Of a stretch of DNA of 64,000 bases, positions 55,329-64,000 are shown piece by piece. The stretch lies in NCBI GenBank assembly GCA_018241695.1, contig JAFEDH010000025.1:112249-176248 (forward strand). Reading direction: 5' to 3'. This DNA comes from Pseudomonadota bacterium. Its GTDB lineage: Bacteria > Pseudomonadota > Gammaproteobacteria > Burkholderiales > Rhodocyclaceae. Each line of letters opens with the position of its first letter. Positions within the stretch are counted from its first letter, which is position 1. Both the position numbers and the translations under genes were made by a program. The notes under the pieces are model-generated. The model was given only the letters and a program-made list of their open reading frames with translations, was not told the DNA's origin and did not search any database.

Positions 55329-58181
55329 TCATTTGGGCGCCACGAGCTTGCCAAAGGCGCTCTCGATCAGGGCTTTCTGCTGGATATTGTGTTTGGCGTG
55401 ATATCCGACGGCCGGCGAAGCTGAGGCGGGACGGGCGACGAGGAACAGTTCCTGCCCCTCGCTGACAACCGAGCGAACCAGGTGGTGGCGGGAAGAGAAC
55501 CAGTACCACATGCCCTGGTTACGCGGCTCTTCCTGAGCCCAGACCACGTCCTTTGCCTTGGGATACTTGGCCAGTTCGGCATCGAGCGCCGCCTCCGGGA
55601 AGGGATAGAGCTGCTCCATGCGGACGATGGCGACGTTCTGGATCTTCTGTTCGCGACGATGGGCCAGCAATTCGTAATAGACCTTGCCGGAACAGAGGAT
55701 GACCCGGGACACCTTTTTGGGATCAATCGGGTCGGTTTCGCCGATCACGGTCTGGAACCTGCCCTTGGCCAGTTCGTCGAGCGAGGACACCGCGTCCTTG
55801 TGACGCAAGAGCGATTTGGGCGTGATGATGATGAGGGGCTTGCGTACCCGGCGCAGCATCTGCCGGCGCAGCAGATGGAAGATCTGCGCCGGTGTGGTGG
55901 GAATCGCCACCTGCCAGTTGTGCTGGGCAGAAAGCTGCATATAGCGCTCGATACGGGCCGAGGAATGCTCCGGTCCCTGGCCTTCGTAACCATGGGGCAG
56001 CATCAGGGTCAGGCCCGAGAGCCTTCCCCATTTGGCTTCGCCCGAGGAGATGAACTGGTCGATCACAACCTGCGCGCCGTTGGCGAAGTCACCAAACTGG
56101 CCTTCCCAGACAATGAGTTCATTGGGTTCGGCGGTCGAGTACCCATACTCGAAAGCCATCACCGCTTCTTCGGAGAGCACGGAATCGATGACGATGAAGG
56201 GTGCCTGCTTGTCGTCAATATGCTGCAGGGGCTGGTAGGAACCGGCATCCCATTTCTCACGGCTCTGGTCGTGCAGCACGGCGTGACGATGGAAGAAGGT
56301 GCCACGTCCGCAGTCCTCGCCCGAGATGCGCACACCGAAGCCCTGCACCAGCAGGGTTGCGTAGGCCATCGTCTCGCCCATGCCCCAGTCCAGGGGCAGC
56401 TTGCCCTCACCCATGAGACGGCGGTCGTCGATGATCTTTTGTACCCGTGAATGCAGGGTGAAGTTTTCCGGAATGGTGGTGATGGATCTCGATAACCGCT
56501 TGAGATCGGCCATGGGGACCTGGGTCTTGGCCTCGTCGGTATAGCGCTGCCCGATGAACGGTGTCCAGTCTGCTAGAAGCCGGCTGCTCAGATTGCCCAG
56601 CACCGGGTTATAGAGCAGTTCGCCTCGATCGAGCGCGGCACGGTAGTCCTTGATGAACTGGTCGGGTTCCTCGGCGGTACAAATACCCTGCGCCACAAGC
56701 TTGTCTGCGTAGAGCTTGCGGGTGCCGGGATGGGAAGCGATCTTCTTGTACATCAGGGGCTGGGTGACCATGGGCTCGTCCTGCTCGTTGTGGCCGAGCT
56801 TGCGAAAACAGACCAGGTCGATCACCACATCCTTCCTGAACTGGGTGCGGTATTCCATGGCCAGCTGGGTGACGAGCGCCACCGCCTCGGGATCATCGCC
56901 ATTCACATGGAAAATGGGCGCCTCGATCATCTTGAAGATATCGGTGCAGTACAGCGAAGAGCGGTAATCACGAGGATCAGAAGTGGTGAAGCCGATCTGG
57001 TTGTTCACCACGATATGCACCGTGCCGCCCGTGCCGTAGCCGCGGGTATTGGAATAGTTGAGCATTTCCTGATTCACACCCTGCCCCGCCACGGCAGCAT
57101 CGCCATGCAGCAGCACAGCCATCACTTCGCTACCGGTCTTGTCTCCACGACGGCGCTGGCGGGCATAGACCGACCCGGTCACCACCGGATTGACGATTTC
57201 CAGATGGGAAGGGTTGAAGGCCAGCGTCAGGTGCAAAGGGCCGCCCGGGGTCGCTACATTGGAGGAGAAACCCATGTGGTACTTCACATCGCCTGCGGTG
57301 AGATCTTCGGCTTGCTTGCCCTCGAACTCGGTGAACAGCATGGAGGGTGTCTTGCCGAGCGTATTGACCAGTACATTGAGGCGGCCACGGTGAGCCATGC
57401 CGACCACGACTTCCTGCACGCCCACCGTGCCTGCGGAACGTATCAGCTGATCCATGGCAACGATGGTGGATTCCCCCCCTTCCAGCGAGAAACGCTTCTG
57501 GCCGACATAACGGGTATGCAGATAACGCTCCAGGGTTTCGGCGGCGGTAAGCCGCTCGAGCAGGCGCCGCTTTTCTTCCTTGCCGTAACGGGGCGTCGCG
57601 CGCAGTGGTTCCAGCCGGGACTGGATCCAGTGCTTTTGTGCCGCATCGCTCATGTACATATATTCGGCACCGATGGTGCCGCAGTAGGTCTGACGGGCAG
57701 CCTCGAGAATCTCGCGCAGTGTGGCTTTTTCCGCCCCTGCGGCAACGGCAAAGGTATCGGTATCGAAAGTCTGCCCCAGATCGGCCTCGGTAAAGCCGTA
57801 GAAGGACGGCTCCAGCTCCGCCACCTGGGGTCGCTCGGCACGCTTCAGGGGGTCGAGTTGCGCCCAGCGGTTGCCAAGGAACCGATAGGCATTGATCAGC
57901 TGCAAAACCCTGGTCTGCTTTTCACTGGAAGCCGAGGTGCGGGTGGAGGCATGCAGCGTGCCATCCTTCGCACGCTGGGCGAAGGATGCGACGATGGGCG
58001 CGTGTGGCACGTCGGGTCCGGTATAGCTGCCCGCCCCCGGCAGGGTGGCAAGTTTATCGAAATACTCGCGCCAGTGAGGATCGACCGAAGCCGGGTTGAC
58101 CAGGTACGCCTCGTAGAGCTCCTCGATGAATGGTGCATTGGTACCGAAGAGATAGGAATTGGAAAGCATCTGCTGCATCAT
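55329..58181 (-). CDS. sucA: 2-oxoglutarate dehydrogenase E1
   Basis: Thiamine-diphosphate-dependent decarboxylase that feeds the E2 lipoyl domain. The 950 residues match the family's usual size; the start includes SYLFGTNAPFIEELYEAYL. The catalytic region has GMAHRGRLNVLVN, HGDAAVAGQGVNQEMLNYS and the thiamine Mg motif near GGTVHIVVNNQIGFT. Codon use and length are ordinary. It is preceded by a strong terminator after gltA, so the E1-E2-E3 unit may have its own promoter. Confidence 0.97.
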   Translation of the reverse strand: MMQQMLSNSYLFGTNAPFIEELYEAYLVNPASVDPHWREYFDKLATLPGAGSYTGPDVPHAPIVASFAQRAKDGTLHASTRTSASSEKQTRVLQLINAYRFLGNRWAQLDPLKRAERPQVAELEPSFYGFTEADLGQTFDTDTFAVAAGAEKATLREILEAARQTYCGTIGAEYMYMSDAAQKHWIQSRLEPLRATPRYGKEEKRRLLERLTAAETLERYLHTRYVGQKRFSLEGGESTIVAMDQLIRSAGTVGVQEVVVGMAHRGRLNVLVNTLGKTPSMLFTEFEGKQAEDLTAGDVKYHMGFSSNVATPGGPLHLTLAFNPSHLEIVNPVVTGSVYARQRRRGDKTGSEVMAVLLHGDAAVAGQGVNQEMLNYSNTRGYGTGGTVHIVVNNQIGFTTSDPRDYRSSLYCTDIFKMIEAPIFHVNGDDPEAVALVTQLAMEYRTQFRKDVVIDLVCFRKLGHNEQDEPMVTQPLMYKKIASHPGTRKLYADKLVAQGICTAEEPDQFIKDYRAALDRGELLYNPVLGNLSSRLLADWTPFIGQRYTDEAKTQVPMADLKRLSRSITTIPENFTLHSRVQKIIDDRRLMGEGKLPLDWGMGETMAYATLLVQGFGVRISGEDCGRGTFFHRHAVLHDQSREKWDAGSYQPLQHIDDKQAPFIVIDSVLSEEAVMAFEYGYSTAEPNELIVWEGQFGDFANGAQVVIDQFISSGEAKWGRLSGLTLMLPHGYEGQGPEHSSARIERYMQLSAQHNWQVAIPTTPAQIFHLLRRQMLRRVRKPLIIITPKSLLRHKDAVSSLDELAKGRFQTVIGETDPIDPKKVSRVILCSGKVYYELLAHRREQKIQNVAIVRMEQLYPFPEAALDAELAKYPKAKDVVWAQEEPRNQGMWYWFSSRHHLVRSVVSEGQELFLVARPASASPAVGYHAKHNIQQKALIESAFGKLVAPK

Positions 58182-58225
58182 GGTTTCACCCTGCGGCGGT
58201 GAGCAAAATAAACAAAATCCTGCCA

Positions 58226-58258
58226 GGAAAAAAACAGGGGCAGTCGCCTGCCCCCTGT
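58226..58258 (-). terminator. Intrinsic terminator after gltA
   Basis: On the minus strand ACAGGGGGCAG pairs with CTGCCCCTGT (one bulge) over a GCGA loop, followed by a run of T (58227-58234 as A on the plus strand). It lies between gltA and sucA. Confidence 0.88.
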
Positions 58259-58268
58259 CTTTGCCCGA

Positions 58269-59558
58269 TCAGCGTTTGGCCATCGGCGGCACATCGCGCC
58301 GGGCGGCGCCCACATAGAGCTGGCGAGGTCGTCCGATCTTGTATTCCGGATCGGAGATCATTTCCTCCCATTGGGACATCCAGCCTACGGTGCGCGCCAG
58401 GGCGAAGATGCAGGTGAACATGGAGGTTGGGATTCCCAAGGCCTTTTGCACAATGCCGGAATAGAAGTCGACGTTCGGATAAAGCTTCTTCTCGATGAAG
58501 TAATCATCCTCGAGGGCAATTTTTTCCAGCTCTTTCGCCAGTTTGAACAGGCGATCATTCTCCAGTCCGAGCTCAGTCAGAACGTCGTTGCAGACCTTGC
58601 CCATGAGCTTGGCGCGGGGATCGTAATTCTTGTACACACGGTGGCCAAAACCCATCAGTTTGAAGCCATCGTTCTTGTCCTTGGCACGCTTGACGAATTC
58701 GCCGACGCGGGACACATCGCCAATTTCTTCAAGCATGTTCAGACAAGCCTCGTTGGCGCCTCCGTGGGCGGGGCCCCAGAGGCAGGCGATGCCGGCAGCA
58801 ATGCAGGCGAAGGGATTCGCTCCGGACGAACCGGCCAGACGCACCGTGGAAGTCGATGCGTTCTGCTCGTGATCCGCGTGCAATGTGAAGATCACATCCA
58901 GGGCGTGCACCAGTACGGGATTGGGCTTGTACTCCTCGCACGGCGTGCCAAACATCATGCGCATGAAGTTGGCGGTGTAATCGAGATCATTGCGTGGATA
59001 CATGAAGGGCTGGCCCATCGAATACTTGTAGGCCAGCGCCACGATGGTGGGCATCTTGGCCACCAGACGGTTGAAACTAATGCTGCGATGCTCGGGATTA
59101 TTGTTATCCATGGCATCGTGATAAAAGGCCGAAAGGGCACCAACCACACCGACCATGACCGCCATGGGATGAGCGTCACGCCGGAAACCCTGATAGAACT
59201 TCACCAGTTGCTCATGCACCATGGTGTGGTTCTTGATGGTGTCCTCGAATTCGGACTTCTGGCTGGCATTGGGCAGTTCGCCATGTTTGAGAAGATAGGT
59301 GACCTCGAGAAAATTGCACTGCTCGGCCAGTTGCTCGATGGGATAGCCGCGATAAAGTAGTTCTCCCTTGTCACCGTCGATATAGGCGATTTTGGAACGG
59401 CAGCTGGCGGTGGACATGAAACCCGAGTCATAGGTGAACAGTCCGGTCCGGGCACCCAGGGAACGGATGTCGACGACATCGTTGCCATGAGTGGGAGACA
59501 TCACCGGAAATTCGGTGCTGGTGCCGTCGACAGTCAAGGTAGCGATACGTTGCGTCAT
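58269..59558 (-). CDS. gltA: Citrate synthase
   Basis: Condenses oxaloacetate with acetyl-CoA, entry to the TCA cycle. In 429 residues, the type II (hexameric, proteobacterial) form: N-terminal beta-strand domain, [27 protein letters not shown], then [18 protein letters not shown] (catalytic His), and [17 protein letters not shown] with the second catalytic His; a catalytic Asp lies near the C-terminus. Downstream of sdhE by 47 bases. Confidence 0.97.
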   Translation of the reverse strand: MTQRIATLTVDGTSTEFPVMSPTHGNDVVDIRSLGARTGLFTYDSGFMSTASCRSKIAYIDGDKGELLYRGYPIEQLAEQCNFLEVTYLLKHGELPNASQKSEFEDTIKNHTMVHEQLVKFYQGFRRDAHPMAVMVGVVGALSAFYHDAMDNNNPEHRSISFNRLVAKMPTIVALAYKYSMGQPFMYPRNDLDYTANFMRMMFGTPCEEYKPNPVLVHALDVIFTLHADHEQNASTSTVRLAGSSGANPFACIAAGIACLWGPAHGGANEACLNMLEEIGDVSRVGEFVKRAKDKNDGFKLMGFGHRVYKNYDPRAKLMGKVCNDVLTELGLENDRLFKLAKELEKIALEDDYFIEKKLYPNVDFYSGIVQKALGIPTSMFTCIFALARTVGWMSQWEEMISDPEYKIGRPRQLYVGAARRDVPPMAKR

Positions 59559-59605
59559 GGAAATGCCCCTCTGAAGGTCAATAGATCGAAGTCAGGCCCC
59601 CTGCA

Positions 59606-59866
59606 TCAGAGTTGACGCAGACGGTAAAGAAGCGGTTGCAATTGCGGGTCGTCGGTTTCTTCGCGGCCACTGACCAGATACCAGAGATCGTGGTCCTCCA
59701 GAGCAAGCAGCCGCTCCAGGGCATCCGCCGTCTCGATATCGAGATCGTCACCCACCTTGTCCCAGAAACGCTGGAACACAAGATCCAGTTCCAGCAACGC
59801 ACGCCGGCAGTGCCAGCGCAGGCGGCCCAGACGAGGATCGATGGCGGATTCGGCAGCAGCATTCAT
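59606..59866 (-). CDS. sdhE: SdhE/SDHAF2-like FAD assembly factor
   Basis: SdhE helps attach FAD covalently to SdhA. The 86-residue protein (LRWHCRRALLELDLVFQRFWD, then LLALEDHDLWYLVSG) matches the family in length and order. The family motif RGxxE is RALLE here (Arg22-Ala23-Leu24-Leu25-Glu26), so the conserved Gly is replaced by Ala. It sits directly after sdhB with a 4-base gap and before gltA, as expected. Confidence 0.93.
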   Translation of the reverse strand: MNAAAESAIDPRLGRLRWHCRRALLELDLVFQRFWDKVGDDLDIETADALERLLALEDHDLWYLVSGREETDDPQLQPLLYRLRQL

Positions 59867-59870
59867 GCGA

Positions 59871-60581
59871 TCAGACCGCCCGGCGAACCATCATTTCCTT
59901 GATCTTGCCAATCGCCTTGGTGGGGTTCAACCCTTTGGGGCAGACATCGGTGCAGTTCATGATGGTATGACAGCGGAACAGGCGGTAGGGGTCATCCAGA
60001 TTGTCCAGACGCTCGCTGGTCGCCTGGTCGCGGGTATCGGCGAGGAAGCGGTACGCCGCCAGCAGACCGGCAGGACCGACAAACTTGTCCGGGTTCCACC
60101 AGAAAGACGGGCAGGCAGTCGAGCAGCAGGCACACAGGATGCACTCGTACAGGCCGTTCAGTTCCTCCCGATCATCGGGCGACTGGAGACGCTCCCGTTC
60201 CGGGGGTGGATCGTTATTGATCAGATAGGGCTTGATCGAGTGGTACTGCTTGAAGAACTGGGTCATGTCCACAATCATGTCGCGGATCACGGGCAATCCG
60301 GGCAATGGACGAATCATGATGGGCTGCTTGAGGGAATCCAGATCCAGCAGACAGGCCAGGCCGTTCCTGCCATTGATGTTCATGGCATCGGAACCGCAGA
60401 CGCCTTCGCGACAGGAACGGCGGAAAGAGATCGAGTCATCCTTGGCCTTGAGCTTGACCAGGGCATCGAGCAATTTCTTGTCCGTCGGGTCGCACTCAAC
60501 GGAAATATCCTGCATGTAGGGCTTGGCATCCTTGTCCGGATCGTAGCGGTAGAGCTTGAATTGGATGGTACGGGTCGTCAT
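59871..60581 (-). CDS. sdhB: Succinate dehydrogenase iron-sulfur subunit
   Basis: Passes electrons from FAD to quinone. The 236 residues hold three clusters: the [2Fe-2S] ligands in SCREGVCGSDAMNINGRNGLACL, the [4Fe-4S] in CILCACCSTACP and the [3Fe-4S] in CHTIMNCTDVCPKGL. It follows sdhA by 15 bases, and sdhE begins 4 bases after it. Confidence 0.97.
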   Translation of the reverse strand: MTTRTIQFKLYRYDPDKDAKPYMQDISVECDPTDKKLLDALVKLKAKDDSISFRRSCREGVCGSDAMNINGRNGLACLLDLDSLKQPIMIRPLPGLPVIRDMIVDMTQFFKQYHSIKPYLINNDPPPERERLQSPDDREELNGLYECILCACCSTACPSFWWNPDKFVGPAGLLAAYRFLADTRDQATSERLDNLDDPYRLFRCHTIMNCTDVCPKGLNPTKAIGKIKEMMVRRAV

Positions 60582-60596
60582 CGCTGGGTCCTTTTT

Positions 60597-62366
60597 TTAA
60601 TAAGCCCGCTTCTTCAGTTCGATGGTTTCCACCGACAGAGGCTTCATCTGTACAGGCTTGTACTCAAGGCGGTTGCCTTCGCGGTACCAGAGGGTGTGCT
60701 TGAGCCAGTTCTTGTCGTCACGGCCATTGGGGGTTTCCGCCGTATCGTGGGCATCGTCACGCACATGGGCGCCGCGGGATTCCTTGCGCGCCTCGGCAGA
60801 AATCATGGTTGCCGTGGCCACTTCGATCAGGTTATCCAGTTCCAGAGCCTCGACCCGGGCCGTGTTGAAGACCTGGGATTTATCCTTGATCTCGGTTCTG
60901 GCCACATCCTCGGATACCTTGAGAATCTCGGCGACACCTTCCTTGAGCAGATTGTCGAAACGGAACACCCCCGCATGCTTTTGCATGGTGCGCTGCATGG
61001 CCAGGCGGGCTTCATGCACATTGGCGCCCCCCTTCTGGGTGTTGAGGCGATCCAGGCGTGCCAGGGTTTTGTCAATGGAGGCGGTATGCAGCGGTTTGTG
61101 GGCACGCCCCTGTTGCAGATCGGCTACGGCAGTCTCGCCTGCGGACTTGCCGAACACCAGCAGATCAAGCAGGGAATTGGTACCCAGCCGGTTGGCGCCA
61201 TGGACCGAGGCGCAGGCACATTCCCCGGCCGCATAGAAACCGTTGATCACCTGATCGTGCACGACCACCTGACCATGATAGTTGGTGGGGATGCCTCCCA
61301 TCTGATAGTGGCAGGTGGGTACCACGGGGAGAGGCTCCTTGATGCAGTCCACGCCGGCGAACTGCAGGCCGATCTCGCGGATACCGGGAAGCCGCTTCAT
61401 GATGGTTCCCGGATCAAGGTGGGTGATGTCCAGCAACACATAATCCTTGTTGTGACCACAGCCGCGACCTTCGTTGATCTCGGTCACCATGGCGCGCGAC
61501 ACCACGTCACGGGAGGCCAGATCCTTGGCGTTGGGTGCATAGCGCTCCATGAAACGCTCGCCAGCACTGTTGCGCAGGATGCCGCCTTCACCACGCACAC
61601 CCTCGGTGATCAGCACGCCGGCGCCGGCCACGCCGGTGGGATGGAACTGCCAGAACTCCATATCCTCCAGGGGAATGCCGGCACGCGCGGCCATGCCAAG
61701 ACCATCACCGGTATTGATGAAGGCGTTGGTGGAAGAGTGGAATATACGACCGGCACCGCCCGTGGCAAAGAGGGTGGCGCGGGCATGGAAAGCGACCACA
61801 TCTCCGGTCTCCATATCCATGGCGGTCACACCCTGCACATCGCCTTCCTCATCGCGAATCAGGTCCAGCGCCTGCCATTCGACGAAGAACTGGGTGTTGG
61901 CCTTGACGTTGCGCTGATACATGGCATGCAGCATGGCGTGGCCGGTACGATCCGCCGCGGCACAGGAACGGCGCACGGGCTTCTCGCCAAAATTGGACAT
62001 GTGCCCGCCAAACGGACGCTGGTAGATCTTGCCGTTGTCCAGGCGGTCAAAGGGCATGCCGTAGTGTTCAAGCTCGACCACGACCTCGTTGGCCTTGCGG
62101 CACATGAACTCGATGGCATCCTGGTCGCCGAGCCAGTCGGAACCCTTGACCGTGTCATACATATGCCAGTGCCAGTGATCTTCCTCGGAATTGCCGAGGG
62201 AAGCTGCCACACCACCCTGCGCCGCCACCGTATGCGAACGGGTGGGAAACACCTTGGAAAGGACGGCGGTCTTCAGACCGGCTTCGGACAACTGGATAGC
62301 AGCGCGCAGCCCGGCACCGCCGGCGCCGACGATCACCGCATCGAATTTGCGTACGGTATAGCTCAC
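60597..62366 (-). CDS. sdhA: Succinate dehydrogenase flavoprotein subunit
   Basis: Oxidises succinate to fumarate; FAD is bound covalently. From GTG 62366 it has 589 residues with the FAD motif [13 protein letters not shown] and His45 in [10 protein letters not shown], the covalent FAD attachment site, at the E. coli number, which supports this start over GTG 62381. A GGAG site precedes it. The active-site region includes HPTG and RGEGG. Starts 2 bases after the sdhD stop. Confidence 0.97.
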   Translation of the reverse strand: MSYTVRKFDAVIVGAGGAGLRAAIQLSEAGLKTAVLSKVFPTRSHTVAAQGGVAASLGNSEEDHWHWHMYDTVKGSDWLGDQDAIEFMCRKANEVVVELEHYGMPFDRLDNGKIYQRPFGGHMSNFGEKPVRRSCAAADRTGHAMLHAMYQRNVKANTQFFVEWQALDLIRDEEGDVQGVTAMDMETGDVVAFHARATLFATGGAGRIFHSSTNAFINTGDGLGMAARAGIPLEDMEFWQFHPTGVAGAGVLITEGVRGEGGILRNSAGERFMERYAPNAKDLASRDVVSRAMVTEINEGRGCGHNKDYVLLDITHLDPGTIMKRLPGIREIGLQFAGVDCIKEPLPVVPTCHYQMGGIPTNYHGQVVVHDQVINGFYAAGECACASVHGANRLGTNSLLDLLVFGKSAGETAVADLQQGRAHKPLHTASIDKTLARLDRLNTQKGGANVHEARLAMQRTMQKHAGVFRFDNLLKEGVAEILKVSEDVARTEIKDKSQVFNTARVEALELDNLIEVATATMISAEARKESRGAHVRDDAHDTAETPNGRDDKNWLKHTLWYREGNRLEYKPVQMKPLSVETIELKKRAY

Positions 62367-62368
62367 TT

Positions 62369-62719
62369 TTACAATCTCCACAGAATCCGGACCGCCCAGG
62401 CGGCATAGCCCACCAGGGCGACGAGGGTCAGTACGTGCAGCGTCAGGCGGACGGACGCGGGTTTTACGTAATCCATCCAGATATCACGCACGCCAACCCA
62501 GGCGTGGTAGCACAGTGCGACCACAAACAGGGAAGTCACCATGCCCATCAGGGGGTTTGTGAAAAGGGCGCGCCAGTTTTCCTGGCTCTCTGCTGCGCCA
62601 CAGAATAATATGGCGGCTCCCAGCACCAGGGTGTAGAGCGCCATGATGACGGCGGTGATGCGCTGGGCCAGCCAGTCCTTGAGGCCGTAATGGGCGCCTA
62701 CGACGATACGGGCTTTCAT
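62369..62719 (-). CDS. sdhD: Succinate dehydrogenase membrane anchor D
   Basis: Anchor subunit of 116 residues with three membrane helices; the conserved [16 protein letters not shown] (about 70-85) holds the heme-b histidine and the quinone-site Tyr/Asp. Its start overlaps the sdhC stop by one base. Second gene of sdhCDAB. Confidence 0.94.
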   Translation of the reverse strand: MKARIVVGAHYGLKDWLAQRITAVIMALYTLVLGAAILFCGAAESQENWRALFTNPLMGMVTSLFVVALCYHAWVGVRDIWMDYVKPASVRLTLHVLTLVALVGYAAWAVRILWRL

Positions 62720-63111
62720 CAGAACACCCCTAGGAATTTGGCGGCAATGACCGCGGTAATGGCCAGACTGATCACCAGGACACCCTTGGCGGAAGCGCGG
62801 GCTTGCGGCTTCTCGACGCCGATGTGCAGATCAAGGAGCAGGAAACGGATGCCTGCGCAAAAATGATGCAGGTAGGCCCAGATCAGGCCGAAGAGCACCA
62901 GTTTGGCAATGGGATTGCCGACGATTGCCTTGAATGTCTGGAAATTCTCCGGACTGCCGAGAGATAGCTGCAGCAGGCAGATCAGGAATGGCAGGCAGAG
63001 GAAAAGGCCCGCGCCGCTGACACGATGCAGGATCGAAACGATCGCAGATACCGGCTGCCTGATTTCGGTAAGCGTCAGAAACTTCGGACGCGGCTTGGTT
63101 ATTTCCGCCAT
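62719..63111 (-). CDS. sdhC: Succinate dehydrogenase cytochrome b556 subunit C
   Basis: Anchor subunit of 130 residues with three membrane helices and the signature RPVS-like IRQPVSAIVSILHRVSGAG (about 16-34); the heme ligand His is in YLHHFCAGIRFLLLDLH. The chosen ATG 63111 gives MAEITKPRPKFLTL; a frame to 63147 lies in the leader palindrome region. First gene of sdhCDAB. Confidence 0.94.
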   Translation of the reverse strand: MAEITKPRPKFLTLTEIRQPVSAIVSILHRVSGAGLFLCLPFLICLLQLSLGSPENFQTFKAIVGNPIAKLVLFGLIWAYLHHFCAGIRFLLLDLHIGVEKPQARASAKGVLVISLAITAVIAAKFLGVF

Positions 63112-63133
63112 AGACTGGGCTCTCCCGTGACCA

Positions 63134-63156
63134 TCGCAGCGCGACATGCGCTGCGA
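63134..63156 (-). repeat. Perfect 9-bp inverted repeat in the sdh leader
   Basis: TCGCAGCGC (63134-63142) and GCGCTGCGA (63148-63156) are perfectly complementary around GACAT. It lies between a TATAAT box (63175-63180) and the sdhC start (63111), so it can be a protein site overlapping the early transcript or an RNA hairpin 23 bases before the ATG. Its position suits an operator for the adjacent GntR regulator; that is inference. Confidence 0.75.
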
Positions 63157-63174
63157 GTGACTGTGAAAATGAAA

Positions 63175-63180
63175 ATTATA
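63175..63180 (-). promoter_or_regulatory. Probable sdhCDAB -10 box
   Basis: A perfect TATAAT on the minus strand, 64 bases before the sdhC ATG and after the GntR stop. No good -35 is seen at 16-18 bp; a CTGACG lies 20 bases upstream of it. An activator-dependent or poor -35 promoter is possible. Confidence 0.5.
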
Positions 63181-63207
63181 ACTATGCTCCGCTATCTTGG
63201 CGTCAGG

Positions 63208-63945
63208 TCAGCTGAGTTCGTTGAAATAACAGTGATTGGCGGTGCAATAGAGTCCGCGCCGCCATTCAACCGGCTTGTCACCATAGGTAAAGCTGATTCT
63301 CTCGACCGAAAGCAGAGGGCTGCCTTCGGTTACTCCCAGCAGTTCCGCACTCGGACGGTCGGCCGCAACGGCACGGATCCGTTCTTCGGCGCGAATCATG
63401 CGGACTCCGAAACGGGTTTCGAAAAGGCTGTAGAGCGACGCCTGCCAATCCTTGAGCACATCCAGTCCCAGCCCCGCAAAAACATCGCCACGCAGATAGA
63501 TTTCATCGACCACGACAGGCTTTGCGGAAAACTGGAGCAGCCGGCGTACGACGATGATCGGCTCTCCGATATTGATTTGCAGCATCCGTGCGGCCTCGGG
63601 GCCGGCTTTGGCGCGCCAGCACTCCAGGGGCTTCGACTCGGAAGGTTCGAAACCACCCGCAACAGGCACCAGACGAAGAAAGCGGAAAAATGCGCGGGGG
63701 TCCGAGTGCGTGGCGACGAATGTCCCCTTGCCCTGCTTGCGCACCACCAGGTTTTCAGCCGCCATCTCATCAATGGCCTTGCGCACCGTGCCCTGGCTGA
63801 CATTGAACCGTTCCGCCAGTTCGGACTCACTGGGGATGATTTCCCCGGGCCGCCATTCGCCGGATTCAAGACCCTGTACGATCAGGCTCTTGATCTGCCG
63901 ATAAAGAGGGCTGAACGTTGGAGAAGTAGGAGAAGCCTGCACCAT
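63208..63945 (-). CDS. GntR-family (HutC/UTRA) transcriptional regulator
   Basis: Regulator of 245 residues: N-terminal winged helix (SPLYRQIKSLIVQGL; SESELAERFNVSQGTVRKAIDEM; QGKGTFVA; about 10-75) and a C-terminal UTRA effector domain (about 95-240). I take ATG 63945; upstream ATGs at 63954 and 63972 extend the frame. Located directly upstream of sdhCDAB on the same strand, 96 bases from sdhC, so it is likely to control it. Effector unknown. Confidence 0.92.
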   Translation of the reverse strand: MVQASPTSPTFSPLYRQIKSLIVQGLESGEWRPGEIIPSESELAERFNVSQGTVRKAIDEMAAENLVVRKQGKGTFVATHSDPRAFFRFLRLVPVAGGFEPSESKPLECWRAKAGPEAARMLQINIGEPIIVVRRLLQFSAKPVVVDEIYLRGDVFAGLGLDVLKDWQASLYSLFETRFGVRMIRAEERIRAVAADRPSAELLGVTEGSPLLSVERISFTYGDKPVEWRRGLYCTANHCYFNELS

Positions 63946-64000
63946 GAACCGCATTCGAGCATAAAACCTCATGCCTGTCCATGATAAATCTTATAACATA

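Noticed and set aside
56730..58202. 490-residue open frame antisense to sucA
   Set aside because: Shadow frame; the sucA catalytic motifs lie on the minus strand.
59757..62408. 883-residue open frame antisense to sdhE-sdhB-sdhA
   Set aside because: High-GC codon bias on the opposite strand leaves few stops; its product is rich in His/Gly/Gln with no domain, and three highly conserved sdh genes occupy the other strand.

Overview
The window is a gene-dense, roughly 60% GC chromosomal segment that reads as core genome of a betaproteobacterium. Supporting signs are the petABC-sspAB order, a DUF2863 gene, the order gntR-sdhCDAB-sdhE-gltA-odhA-odhB-lpd-zapE, surE-pcm-nlpD-rpoS, and a class II lysS. 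A Rhodocyclales or Nitrosomonadales relative is my best guess, but the sequence alone does not fix the family. No stretch longer than about 230 bases lacks a gene. I see no phage, transposase, CRISPR array or plasmid gene.
Layout. 1-9 kb: 3' part of recJ, converging on sspB-sspA-petC-petB-petA (cytochrome bc1 plus stringent-starvation proteins), then a DNA-maintenance run (SRP RNA, dnaX, ybaB, recR) with a CaiB-type CoA-transferase at its end. 9-20 kb: phosphate uptake (DUF47 + Pit), DUF2863, dadA, the msrB-yciB-yciI-bolA-ppi run, a flavodoxin-like gene, a small Ala/Pro-rich lipoprotein, and dapA-bamC with an HDAC-like gene. 20-32 kb: moxR-DUF58-tgpA-mltB (transglutaminase and murein) converging with overlap on rpoS, then nlpD, pcm, surE, htpG and a flavoprotein. 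32-44 kb: an unrecognised gene, yaeQ, prfB (with programmed frameshift), prfC, lysS, mnmC, gltX (a translation-rich stretch) and two paralogous glycine-zipper proteins.
44-48 kb: a tRNA Gly-Cys-Gly cluster followed by the only clearly accessory stretch: two NTF2-like proteins, a hemerythrin, a short-chain dehydrogenase and a glutathione S-transferase-like protein. 48-52 kb: an RNase H-like protein, AI-2E family permease, cyclic-nucleotide-binding protein, and ispF-ispD. 52-64 kb: the TCA block from zapE back to sdhC, preceded by a GntR/UTRA regulator.
How it works together: sdh, gltA, odhA/B and lpd feed electrons to quinone; petABC passes quinol electrons to cytochrome c; prfB, prfC, lysS, gltX, mnmC and the tRNAs serve translation; sspA, sspB, rpoS, surE and pcm are stress and stationary-phase functions. 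I found no convincing complete new system. The best leads are a 9-bp-arm palindrome in the sdh leader, an SdhE lacking its RGxxE glycine, the NTF2/hemerythrin/SDR/GST neighbourhood, and the glycine-zipper pair.
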